This document shows positions 1 through 7,138 of a stretch of 33,365 nt of DNA, in pieces. The DNA is from Desulfobacterales bacterium (GTDB lineage Bacteria; Desulfobacterota; Desulfobacteria; Desulfobacterales; C00003106), in assembly GCA_030594505.1 (NCBI GenBank), contig JAUVFC010000001.1, positions 1-33,365 on the forward strand. Direction: 5' to 3'. Every line of letters starts with the position of its first letter. Position 1 is the first letter of the stretch. A program made the translations under genes and the position numbers. The notes under the pieces were generated by a model. That model did no database searches, was not told the origin of the DNA, and saw only the letters and a list, made by a program, of their open reading frames with translations.

Positions 1-2
1 CG

Positions 3-374
3 GCTTCCCGAGAGCAGGCACAGGGGATCGAACAGGTAAGCAAGGCCGTAGCGGAAATGGACAAAGTAACCCAACAAAATGCAGCAGGCGCCGAAGAGTC
101 GGCTTCCGCCTCACAGAGTATGGGCGCCCAGGCAAAAGAGATGCAAAAGATGGTCAGAAACCTGATAACACTCGCGGGGGAGGAAGAAGATAGCTTTGCC
201 GCATCAAGAGACAAGACCGTTTTGGGCATCGACCGCCCGCGTCCGGAGATTGCCGCACGTGCACGGATTGGTAGAGCACAAGCTGTCAGGGCGGAAAGGC
301 CCGCAAAAAAGAAGGACTTTGTCTCCCCGGAGGAGATCATTCCGATGGAAGAGGAAGAGTTCAGTGAATTCTGA
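3..374 (+). CDS. Methyl-accepting chemotaxis protein, C-terminal part (5' end outside window)
   Basis: The open frame enters from the left edge at base 3 and ends with TGA at 372-374, leaving 123 residues. It is the end of an MCP cytoplasmic signalling helix: the first residues (ASREQAQGIEQVSKAV) nearly match the corresponding part of the MCP at 3111-4796. After the helix comes a linker of about 60 charged residues and the tail EEFSEF. The last five residues fit the x-aromatic-x-x-aromatic pattern of the CheR/CheB tether pentapeptide (NWETF in enteric receptors). Sensor, membrane and HAMP regions lie outside the window, so the ligand is unknown. The hydrogenase genes follow 132 nt downstream on the same strand; I see no clear terminator or promoter in that gap, so co-transcription is possible. 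Confidence 0.9.
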   Translation, partial: ASREQAQGIEQVSKAVAEMDKVTQQNAAGAEESASASQSMGAQAKEMQKMVRNLITLAGEEEDSFAASRDKTVLGIDRPRPEIAARARIGRAQAVRAERPAKKKDFVSPEEIIPMEEEEFSEF

Positions 375-506
375 GCGAGGAGTTCGTTGAGCACAGACTC
401 GATCCGCACAAAAACTTAATATTTTTTTTTCATATCCGATACGTAACACAATATACACAAAATTCATTAAAATTCATACCACCCAGACAAGACAAGGAGT
501 GATTTT

Positions 507-2021
507 ATGTCCAGGACGGTAACCATTGACCCGATCACGAGGATCGAAGGCCACCTTGCAATCCGTATAAAGATAGATTCAAGTCGAGTCGTCAAGGCAT
601 TCAGCTCCGGTGAAATGTTTCGAGGATTCGAGGTAATCTTAAAAGGCCGGGACCCCATGGATGCCCAGCAGATTACGCAAAGGATATGCGGTGTGTGTCC
701 GGTATCCCATGGTACAGCGTCTATCCTGGCCCAGGATGCGGCCTACGGGGCAACCCCTCCGAAAAACGGAAGACTGATAAGAAATCTTATCCTGGGCGCC
801 AACTATATACAGTCTCATATCTTACATTTCTATCACCTGGCCGCGCTTGACTTTGTGGATATCACGGCAATTACTAAATACAAGGGAAGAGACCCTGTGC
901 TGCGCGATCTGAAAAAATGGGTAAAGGGTCAGATATCATCGAATGTCATCTATCCCGCGGCGCCGTTCCTTCCACGTTACTCCGGTAAATATATCCAGAA
1001 TACGGGCTTGAATATCCTGGCTATCAAACACTATCTTGACGCCCTGGACATGCGGACACTTGCCCATAAGGCGGGAGCGGTCTTTGGGGGGAAGCTCCCA
1101 CATGCCGCAACCTTGGTGCCCGGTGGCGTAACCGAAAAGGTGACTGCCGTCAAGATAGCCGCATATGCGTCGATGATCAGCAAGTTGCAGACCTTTATCG
1201 ACAAATCGTACCTCACGGACGTGGGGGAAGTGGCAGCGGCCTTCCCTGAATATTTCCGGATAGGCAAGGGGTGCGGCAACTTTTTGGCCTACGGGGTGTT
1301 CCCCGAATCCGCGAATAATTCAGAAAAACTCCTCCCTTCCGGCGTGGTCGTCGGAGGCAGGCTCAGATCCTTTGACGCAGCAAGAATTACGGAAGATGTC
1401 AGGTATTCCTTTTATTCGTCATCATCCGGTCTCCACCCGGTTCAAGGTCAAACAGTGCCTGCGCCACATAAAAATGGGGCCTATTCATGGCTTAAGGCGC
1501 CGCGTTATAACGGAACCGTCGTGGAAGTAGGTCCGTTGGCGCGCATCATGGTCGCCTATCTTAAAGGCGAAAATCGAGCGGTTAAAAAATTAGTAAATGG
1601 TCTTCTTGCCAAGTTGGGGAGAAAACCTAAAGACCTGCTCTCTGTGCTGGGGAGACACGCTGCAAGAGCTATTGAATGTAAAGTAGTAGCAGACCGGTGT
1701 GCTGAATGGGTGGAACAGTTAGTCCCGGGAGAACCGACGTTTCAAGACTTCACCATTCCCAAAACAGGAAGAGGTGTGGGATTGACCGAAGCCCCGCGGG
1801 GTGCATTGGGACACTGGCTTGAGATTGATGATCATAAAATAAAGCGCTACCAATGTGTAGTTCCGACTACATGGAACTGTTCTCCCCGTGATGACAATGG
1901 AAATCCGGGGGCCGTGGAGCAGGCGCTCGCAAGAACGCCGATCGCGAACAGTAAAAATCCGATAGAAGCAACACGGGTGGTGAGATCGTTTGATCCGTGC
2001 ATTGCCTGTGCGGTTCATTAA
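507..2021 (+). CDS. [NiFe] hydrogenase large subunit, periplasmic uptake type, no C-terminal extension
   Basis: This 504-residue subunit would carry the NiFe(CN)2CO centre that splits or forms H2. The L1 motif RICGVCPVSHG gives Ni ligands Cys61 and Cys64, and the C-terminal motif DPCIACAVH gives Cys498 and Cys501. Glu14 in TRIEGH corresponds to the conserved Glu in the proton path. The first ligand of the last motif is encoded by TGC, so this is a cysteine enzyme, not a selenocysteine one. The protein stops directly after His504, the residue after which maturation proteases normally cut, so no peptide is left to remove. Large subunits without this tail are known among H2-sensing and some other hydrogenases. 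The ATG follows AAGGAG at good spacing. The large gene precedes the small one, the reverse of most group 1 operons. No hyp or protease gene is in the window. Confidence 0.93.
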   Translation: MSRTVTIDPITRIEGHLAIRIKIDSSRVVKAFSSGEMFRGFEVILKGRDPMDAQQITQRICGVCPVSHGTASILAQDAAYGATPPKNGRLIRNLILGANYIQSHILHFYHLAALDFVDITAITKYKGRDPVLRDLKKWVKGQISSNVIYPAAPFLPRYSGKYIQNTGLNILAIKHYLDALDMRTLAHKAGAVFGGKLPHAATLVPGGVTEKVTAVKIAAYASMISKLQTFIDKSYLTDVGEVAAAFPEYFRIGKGCGNFLAYGVFPESANNSEKLLPSGVVVGGRLRSFDAARITEDVRYSFYSSSSGLHPVQGQTVPAPHKNGAYSWLKAPRYNGTVVEVGPLARIMVAYLKGENRAVKKLVNGLLAKLGRKPKDLLSVLGRHAARAIECKVVADRCAEWVEQLVPGEPTFQDFTIPKTGRGVGLTEAPRGALGHWLEIDDHKIKRYQCVVPTTWNCSPRDDNGNPGAVEQALARTPIANSKNPIEATRVVRSFDPCIACAVH

Positions 2022-2113
2022 CGGGTTGCGGGTTGCGGGTTGCGAGTTGCGGGTTGCGGGTTGATAGATAGAAGAGAAGTAAAACTCGTAACTCGCAACT
2101 CGTAACCCGTAAC
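2022..2113. repeat. Heptad-repeat palindrome, family A (CGGGTTG/CGAGTTG)
   Basis: Left arm: about six tandem 7-bp units (CGGGTTG, one CGAGTTG) starting at the base after the hydrogenase large-subunit stop. Right arm: inverted units (AACTCGTAACTCGCAACT and so on) ending near 2113. Between them is a spacer of about 20 nt. Transcribed, it would form a long hairpin between the two hydrogenase genes. Related copies lie at 8163-8187 and 14806-14863. Confidence 0.85.
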
Positions 2114-2183
2114 TGTGTCCACCTGCAAAAACCCTTGTGCCAATTTGGTGTTGTTTTGACGACAAAAAATTAGGAGCTTTCAC

Positions 2184-3107
2184 ATGTCTGATATAACTCG
2201 CAGAAAATTCCTGGAACTGAGTGTAAAGCTGGCCGCGCTGATGGGACTCGGGACATCGGCCATTCCGCAAATTGCCGAAGCGCTGGGACGACTTTCCGCA
2301 GGCGCCGCCCCGGTTTTATGGCTGCAAGGGCAAAGTTGCTCCGGCTGTTCGGTCTCACTATTAAATTCTGAAGAGCCCGGGCCGGCACAGATACTGACAG
2401 GATATATCTCCTTGCTGTTTCATTCCACACTGTCCGCCTCTACGGGTGATGTCAGCATGAAGGTCATTAATCGGAGTATAGACGAGGGGGGATACCTTCT
2501 GGTCGTTGAGGGGAGCATCCCGGCAGGAATGCCGGAAGCGTGCATAGTAGGGAAAGAACATTTAACAAAACAGGTCTTGCGGGCCTCAAGAAACGCCAAA
2601 GCAGTGATCGCTATAGGCACATGCGCATCATTCGGCGGCATCCCTGCCGCGGAAAATAACCCCACCGGCGCCGTGGGTCTTCCTGATTTTCTAAAAAGCA
2701 ACGGTGTCTCAACGCCGGTGATCACCCTGCCCGGTTGCCCCGCCCATCCGGACTGGCTGGTGGGAACTCTGGTGCACGTACTGAAATTTGGAATCCCGTC
2801 TCTGGATGACAAGGGTCGCCCCAAGATGTTTTTTTCCAGGCTGATTCACGATCAATGTCCCCGTTTCGCAGATTATGAAAGGGAGAATTTTGCCGGGACC
2901 TTTTCAGATGAAGGATGCCTTTTCAATCTGGGCTGCCTCGGACCGGTCACCCACGCTGATTGCACCCTGCGCCATTGGAATTCCGGCACCAATTGCTGCA
3001 TCAATGCAGGAGCGCCGTGTATCGGATGTGCCTCGGAAAATTTCGCGGCCAGGGCATCGTTTCCTTTTTATAGAAAAGGGGAACAGAATAAGGGAAAGGA
3101 AAGATAA
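2184..3107 (+). CDS. [NiFe] hydrogenase small subunit, Tat-exported, three predicted [4Fe-4S] clusters
   Basis: The 307-residue FeS electron-transfer subunit begins with a Tat signal (TRRKFLEL, then a hydrophobic stretch to about residue 40), so the heterodimer is exported. Proximal cluster ligands: Cys52, Cys55, Cys147, Cys185. Distal: His222, Cys225, Cys245, Cys251. Medial: Cys260, Cys279, Cys282, plus Cys272, which sits where ordinary enzymes have the proline that leaves a [3Fe-4S] cluster. [NiFeSe] hydrogenases have a Cys there and a medial [4Fe-4S], so I infer three [4Fe-4S] clusters. The extra proximal cysteines of O2-tolerant enzymes are absent. There is no C-terminal membrane helix, so a soluble periplasmic enzyme passing electrons to cytochrome c is likely. 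TAGGAGC precedes the ATG. The MCP starts 3 nt after the stop. Confidence 0.93.
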   Translation: MSDITRRKFLELSVKLAALMGLGTSAIPQIAEALGRLSAGAAPVLWLQGQSCSGCSVSLLNSEEPGPAQILTGYISLLFHSTLSASTGDVSMKVINRSIDEGGYLLVVEGSIPAGMPEACIVGKEHLTKQVLRASRNAKAVIAIGTCASFGGIPAAENNPTGAVGLPDFLKSNGVSTPVITLPGCPAHPDWLVGTLVHVLKFGIPSLDDKGRPKMFFSRLIHDQCPRFADYERENFAGTFSDEGCLFNLGCLGPVTHADCTLRHWNSGTNCCINAGAPCIGCASENFAARASFPFYRKGEQNKGKER

Positions 3108-3110
3108 TAT

Positions 3111-4796
3111 ATGAAACTTCATACCAGATTATTTGATCATAAGAAGCTTCATACCAAATTGATTGTTTCGCTCGTGGGGGGCCTGATTGTCGTTGTTGCA
3201 CTGGCCCAGCTTATGCAGTACTTTGGCATTACAGGGTCAATTTCCGGTCTTTCAGAATCAAACATCAATCTCCTCAAGGAGAGGGAAGAAGAGAACGCCA
3301 AAAATATATTCCGGGCAGTAGAACAGGCTGTTGGCGGATCTCTTGAAAGAGGAGAAATGGAAAAATTCACCAAAATCCTCGAAGCCCAACGGGAAGTGGA
3401 AGGCTTGCTCGAGTTTTCTCTGTACGACCGCGAGGGGGTTGTATCACATTCCTCAGATCCTTCATTTCTAAAAAAGGAGCTTCCGCCGGATATTAAAACC
3501 CGGCTACTCGGTTCCCCTGAGATGCTTCTCCTCCATACACAAGAAGCGCTGGAGATTTATCAGCCTCAAAAGATCACAGGCGACTGTATCCGCTGTCATA
3601 TGGATTGGAAGACAGGGGATATAGGAGGGATAACCCATTTTAGATTTTCAACGGAAGCTTTAAGAAAAGCGGAAACGCAGGCAACAGCAACCATAGCGGA
3701 TGCGCAAAGCACATCGCTCAGGAATTCTTTCCTCACCGTACTCGGAATTATTGTCGTATCCGTAGTTACGATGTATTTTCTGATAAAAAAATTCGTAGGC
3801 CGGCCGCTCGACCAATTTATGCGGCTCCTGAAACAATCTAAAGGAGACCTTACACGTCGAATGCCGATAACAACACAAGACGAAATAGGGCAATTGGCAC
3901 GCTGGTTCAACTCCTTCATGGAACAGTTAAACAATGCAATCGGACATGCACAAGAGGCGGCCTTTATAGTAGGAAGCGGGGCCAGCGAACAAGCGGCCGC
4001 GGTAGAAGAGACCTCCGGATCCATGGAAGAGATGGCCTCCATGACCAAACAGAATGCGAGCAATGCTCAGGAAGCAAACAAGTTAATGACGGAAGTCTCT
4101 CAGGAGATCCATCAGGCCAATGAATCAATGAACTCCCTGACTCGCGCAATGGAGGAACTCTCAGAGGCAAGTGATAAAACAGCCAGGATCGTCAAGACAA
4201 TCGATGAAATTGCCTTTCAGACAAATCTCCTTGCCCTGAATGCAGCGGTGGAAGCTGCCCGTGCAGGAGAGGCAGGGGCAGGTTTTGCGGTAGTGGCTGA
4301 TGAGGTCAGAAACCTTGCCATGAGAGCAGCCGAATCCGCCAAGAGCACATCGGAACTGATCGACGACACCGTAAACAAGATCAAGGACAGCAGTGGTTTG
4401 GTAAGCAGGGCAAACGAAGCGTTTGAAGATGTGGCAGGGAGAAGTAAAAAGGCGGCGGCGCTGGTTAAAGAAATCGCAGCAGCTTCGCAAGAGCAGGCTC
4501 AAGGGATCGAGCAGGTCAATAAATCATTAGTGGAAATGGACAGGACAACCCAGGAAAACGCTGCACAGTCCGAAGAACTCACAGCTACCATGTCAATATT
4601 TAAAACAGAGCAAAGTGAAAATGAAAAACAGATTGAAGCTCCAGGCATAGCTTCAAAATCTGAAAAGAAGATTCGACCTGAAAAGAAGATTCGACCTGAA
4701 AAGGAGATTCGACCTGAAAAGATTATCCCGATGGATGATGACCTGTGGGATAATGACCTATGGGATAATGATGAAAAAAAATTCGAGGATTTTTAA
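3111..4796 (+). CDS. Methyl-accepting chemotaxis protein with periplasmic c-type haem motif
   Basis: 561 residues. Membrane segments lie at about 19-38 and 206-225, enclosing a periplasmic sensor domain of about 165 residues. That domain holds CIRCH (Cys159, Cys162, His163), the motif for covalent c-haem attachment; haem-containing MCPs (DcrA of Desulfovibrio, Geobacter homologues) are known redox/oxygen sensors. A HAMP domain follows (about 226-280), then the signalling helical hairpin with its tip near 366-400 (EIAFQTNLLALNAAVEAARA). The tail has three and a half KxIRPE repeats, an acidic repeat, and ends KFEDF, a CheR/CheB tether-like pentapeptide. The ATG lies 3 nt after the hydrogenase small-subunit stop with AAGGAAAG before it, so translation is probably coupled. 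The protein start is duplicated (KLHTRLF, then KLHTKLI, 30 bp apart). I infer sensing of periplasmic redox state set by the hydrogenase. Confidence 0.92.
   Translation: MKLHTRLFDHKKLHTKLIVSLVGGLIVVVALAQLMQYFGITGSISGLSESNINLLKEREEENAKNIFRAVEQAVGGSLERGEMEKFTKILEAQREVEGLLEFSLYDREGVVSHSSDPSFLKKELPPDIKTRLLGSPEMLLLHTQEALEIYQPQKITGDCIRCHMDWKTGDIGGITHFRFSTEALRKAETQATATIADAQSTSLRNSFLTVLGIIVVSVVTMYFLIKKFVGRPLDQFMRLLKQSKGDLTRRMPITTQDEIGQLARWFNSFMEQLNNAIGHAQEAAFIVGSGASEQAAAVEETSGSMEEMASMTKQNASNAQEANKLMTEVSQEIHQANESMNSLTRAMEELSEASDKTARIVKTIDEIAFQTNLLALNAAVEAARAGEAGAGFAVVADEVRNLAMRAAESAKSTSELIDDTVNKIKDSSGLVSRANEAFEDVAGRSKKAAALVKEIAAASQEQAQGIEQVNKSLVEMDRTTQENAAQSEELTATMSIFKTEQSENEKQIEAPGIASKSEKKIRPEKKIRPEKEIRPEKIIPMDDDLWDNDLWDNDEKKFEDF
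4662..4733 (+). repeat. 18-bp in-frame tandem repeat in the MCP tail
   Basis: Three near-identical 18-bp units (GAAAAGAAGATTCGACCT, third with one change) at 4662, 4680 and 4698, followed by a decaying partial unit, encode KxIRPE repeats. They lengthen the flexible linker between the signalling helix and the C-terminal pentapeptide. The partial MCP at 3-374 keeps a single related IIPM segment. Confidence 0.9.
4740..4769 (+). repeat. 15-bp in-frame tandem duplication in the MCP tail
   Basis: Two 15-bp units (GACCTGTGGGATAAT and GACCTATGGGATAAT) encode the duplicated acidic segment DLWDNDLWDND just before the terminal KFEDF. Confidence 0.85.
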
Positions 4797-5176
4797 TTGT
4801 TGACTTTCTCGGTTTTACCTTCTGCGGCAATCAACTCCACAAAAGACATGGGAGCAGCATCTCCTCTCCGGCGCCCTGTCTTTGTTATCCTGGTATATCC
4901 GCCGTTTCTGTTCCCATAGAGGTTATGTGCTTCTTCAAAAAGCTTGTGGACGACCTTCTTGTTTCTCACCACTGCAAGGGCCTGTCTTCTGGCATGAAGA
5001 TCTCCCCGTTTTGCTAATGTAATTATCTTGTCAGCCCAACGCCGGACCTCCTTGGCTCTGGTATCGGTAGTCCTGATGTGACCGTGCTCCAATAATGAGG
5101 TCACCATATTTCTAAACATCGCCGTCCGATGACTCGATGTTCTATTCAGCTTTAATCCGGATTTGAGGTGTCTCAT
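4793..5176 (-). CDS. rplQ: 50S ribosomal protein L17
   Basis: 127 residues starting MRHLKSGLKLNR, the standard L17 N-terminus; the protein binds 23S rRNA near the exit tunnel. An ATG at 5197 would add seven residues, but AGAAGGGG is placed for the ATG at 5176, which I chose. It is the last gene of the alpha operon and its start lies inside the 3' end of rpoA (35-nt overlap), so translation is probably coupled. Its TAA (4793-4795) overlaps the stop of the convergent MCP gene by 3 nt. No intrinsic terminator can follow without lying in the MCP coding sequence. Confidence 0.96.
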   Translation of the reverse strand: MRHLKSGLKLNRTSSHRTAMFRNMVTSLLEHGHIRTTDTRAKEVRRWADKIITLAKRGDLHARRQALAVVRNKKVVHKLFEEAHNLYGNRNGGYTRITKTGRRRGDAAPMSFVELIAAEGKTEKVNN

Positions 5177-6206
5177 TTTTCCCCTTCTCTTTCTCATTGT
5201 TGTCGGGCGACAGTGGGAAACCTTCCAATTTCATCCCTAAAGAGAGGGACATTTCAGCTAAAATCTCTTTAATCTCGTTCAACGACTTGCGCCCAAAATT
5301 TTTTGTCTTTAGCATCTCGACCTCTGTTTTTTGAACCAGGTCACTGATATATTTTATATCGGCATTCTTGAGACAGTTGGCCGAACGTACCGAAAGCTCA
5401 AGTTCATCCACGCTTCTGAACAGATTTTGATTGATCTCAGGTTCTTCTTTCGTGGGTTCCTCTTCAACTACCACTTCCTCATCAAAATTAATAAAAAGGG
5501 TAAGCTGTTCTTTTAATATCTTTGCGGCATATGCCACAGAGTCTTCCGGCAAGACACTTCCATCAGTCCATACTTCCAGGCTCAGCTTGTCATAGTCGGT
5601 CTTCTGGCCCACACGAGCATTGCCAACAATATAATTAACCTTCTTTATGGGAGAAAAAACAGCATCAAGCGGGACGGTCCCAAGGGGGCTGTCTTCCTCT
5701 TTATTTAATTCCGATGGGACATACCCTTTCCCCACCTTTACAGTAATGTCCATAGCCAGTTTGCCATCCTTGGAAAGTGTTGCAATGTGGCGCTCAGGAT
5801 TCAACACGACCACACTTCCATCGGTTATAAGGTCAGACGCTTTAACAACACACTCTCCCGAGGCCTTGATCCGCACTGTTCGCGGCCCCATATCTTCCAT
5901 TTTGAAACAGACTTCTTTAATATTTAACAAAAGATCTGCCACATCTTCCAACACACCGGGAATGCTTGTGAATTCATGTGTCACCGAATCAATCTTCACT
6001 GATGTCGCAGCAGCGCCGTACAGTGAAGACAAAAGTACTCTTCGCAGGGCATTGCCGATGGTCAGGCCAAACCCTCTTTCCAACGGCTCACAAACAAACT
6101 TTCCATAATAATTCTTGTGCGTTTCAGGAATTATGTTGACCCTTTTAGGCTTGATAAGCTCACGCCAATTAATGGACATTAATCCTTTTGATTCTTTCGA
6201 TCCCAT
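5142..6206 (-). CDS. rpoA: DNA-directed RNA polymerase subunit alpha
   Basis: Forms the homodimer that nucleates RNA polymerase assembly. The N-terminal domain has the family signature NWRELIKPKR and EPLERGFGLTIGNALRR, which contacts beta. A flexible acidic linker follows (about 235-260), then a C-terminal helix-hairpin-helix domain (LKTKNFGRKSLNEIKEIL) that binds UP elements and activators. Start choice is uncertain: TTG at 6242, ATG at 6212, 6206 and 6179 are in frame. GGGGAG lies 9 nt before 6206, giving 354 residues. The 3' end overlaps rplQ. It lies between rpsD and rplQ as in most bacterial alpha operons, but a 131-bp MITE-like element separates it from rpsD. Confidence 0.96.
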   Translation of the reverse strand: MGSKESKGLMSINWRELIKPKRVNIIPETHKNYYGKFVCEPLERGFGLTIGNALRRVLLSSLYGAAATSVKIDSVTHEFTSIPGVLEDVADLLLNIKEVCFKMEDMGPRTVRIKASGECVVKASDLITDGSVVVLNPERHIATLSKDGKLAMDITVKVGKGYVPSELNKEEDSPLGTVPLDAVFSPIKKVNYIVGNARVGQKTDYDKLSLEVWTDGSVLPEDSVAYAAKILKEQLTLFINFDEEVVVEEEPTKEEPEINQNLFRSVDELELSVRSANCLKNADIKYISDLVQKTEVEMLKTKNFGRKSLNEIKEILAEMSLSLGMKLEGFPLSPDNNEKEKGKNETPQIRIKAE

Positions 6207-6250
6207 TATCATTTTCTCCCCGGTCGTTTCTTTATCTGCCAAATCAGTAT

Positions 6251-6381
6251 TGATGGTTTCGTAAAAAGTCGCCAGGCCCCCTTTTTCGTCATTACCCGCG
6301 AAAGCGGGATCAGCCTGTTCCGGACTCCCGCCTACGCGGGAGTGACCACGCTAAGGCGTGGGACTTTTTACGAAACCATCA
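6251..6381. mobile_element. MITE-like element, family C, perfect 20-bp terminal inverted repeats
   Basis: The 131-bp element is bounded by TGATGGTTTCGTAAAAAGTC at 6251-6270 and its exact reverse complement at 6362-6381. Inside are three smaller palindromes: 6295-6308 (CCCGC-GCGGG), 6324-6343 (ACTCCCGC-GCGGGAGT) and 6346-6361 (CCACGC-GCGTGG). It has no coding capacity and no obvious target duplication. It begins 10 nt after the rpsD stop. Single ends of the same family occur at 11209-11228 (degenerate) and 33240-33259 (exact). Confidence 0.85.
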
Positions 6382-6391
6382 GGATTAAAAA

Positions 6392-7021
6392 CTATTTTGA
6401 ATAAAGCTCTACAATAAGCTGTTCTTGAATAGGCATTGTTAAATCTTCACGCGTCGGAAAGGCATTGACCTTCCCTCTGAAATTTTCCTTGTCAAGTTCC
6501 AGCCATTTAGTTATGCCCCTCCGCTCCACAGCGTCCATTGCTTCAGCAAACAGTGAGATTGTACGTTTCTTCTCCTTTACCTCAATCACATCGCCAACTT
6601 TTACCAAATAAGAAGGGATATCTACTTTTCTCCCGTTGACCGTAAAGTGTCCGTGCCGAACTAATAACCGTGCCTGTGTACGGGAATTAGCAAGACCGAG
6701 CCGATAAACAACATTATCCATCCTGCGTTCCAAAAGCACCAACAGACTCGTACCTGTAATTCCCTTTTGACGCTCCGCCGCTTTAAAATAAGAGTGGAAT
6801 TGTTTTTCCAGCAGACCATACATTCTCTTGACCTTCTGTTTTTCCCGGAGCTGTATCGCGTAATCTGAAAGCTTGCCGGCACGACGCTGTCCGTGTTGTC
6901 CCGGCGCATAACTACGCCTGTCGTAGGCACACTTGTCCGTATAACACCTATCACCCTTTAAAAACAGCTTAAGATTCTCTTTGCGGCACAATCTGCATAC
7001 TGACCTAATATATCTTGCCAA
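6392..7021 (-). CDS. rpsD: 30S ribosomal protein S4
   Basis: 209 residues; primary 16S rRNA-binding protein that starts 30S assembly and, in many bacteria, represses the alpha operon. Cys9, Cys12, Cys26 and Cys31 form the zinc-binding N-terminal motif of the Cys-containing S4 form. The S4 RNA-binding domain follows (about 98-160, RRMDNVVYRLGLANSRTQAR). Length is standard. The start codon is TTG, supported by GGAGG 5-6 nt upstream. It follows rpsK after a 117-nt gap that holds a palindrome. Confidence 0.97.
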   Translation of the reverse strand: MARYIRSVCRLCRKENLKLFLKGDRCYTDKCAYDRRSYAPGQHGQRRAGKLSDYAIQLREKQKVKRMYGLLEKQFHSYFKAAERQKGITGTSLLVLLERRMDNVVYRLGLANSRTQARLLVRHGHFTVNGRKVDIPSYLVKVGDVIEVKEKKRTISLFAEAMDAVERRGITKWLELDKENFRGKVNAFPTREDLTMPIQEQLIVELYSK

Positions 7022-7061
7022 AATATCCTCCTGTTAACTTAATCGCCTTCGGCTAAACTTT

Positions 7062-7106
7062 TTAGACAGGATTTACAGGATTTTTTATCCTGTTTATCCT
7101 GTCTAA
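7062..7106. repeat. Palindrome, family F (GACAGGATTTACAGGAT)
   Basis: Arms 7062-7081 and 7087-7106 are inverted copies with two mismatches around a short A/T loop. Each arm is itself a CAGGAT direct repeat with 9-10 bp period. On the minus strand the loop region is A-rich but no T-tract follows, so it does not look like an intrinsic terminator. It lies 32 nt after the rpsK stop. Confidence 0.75.
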
Positions 7107-7138
7107 CAAAAAGGAAATTCCTATACTATTAAACTCTC

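Noticed and set aside
375..506. Promoter or terminator before the hydrogenase genes
   Set aside because: There is an A/T-rich run near 418-431, but no stem before the T-run and no convincing -35/-10 or sigma-54 pair.
1990..2021. Selenocysteine in the hydrogenase large subunit
   Set aside because: The first ligand codon of the last motif is TGC and the terminal stop is TAA, so no TGA is available to recode.
2022..2113. Heptad arrays as a CRISPR array
   Set aside because: Units are 7 bp, contiguous and without spacers; no cas genes are present.
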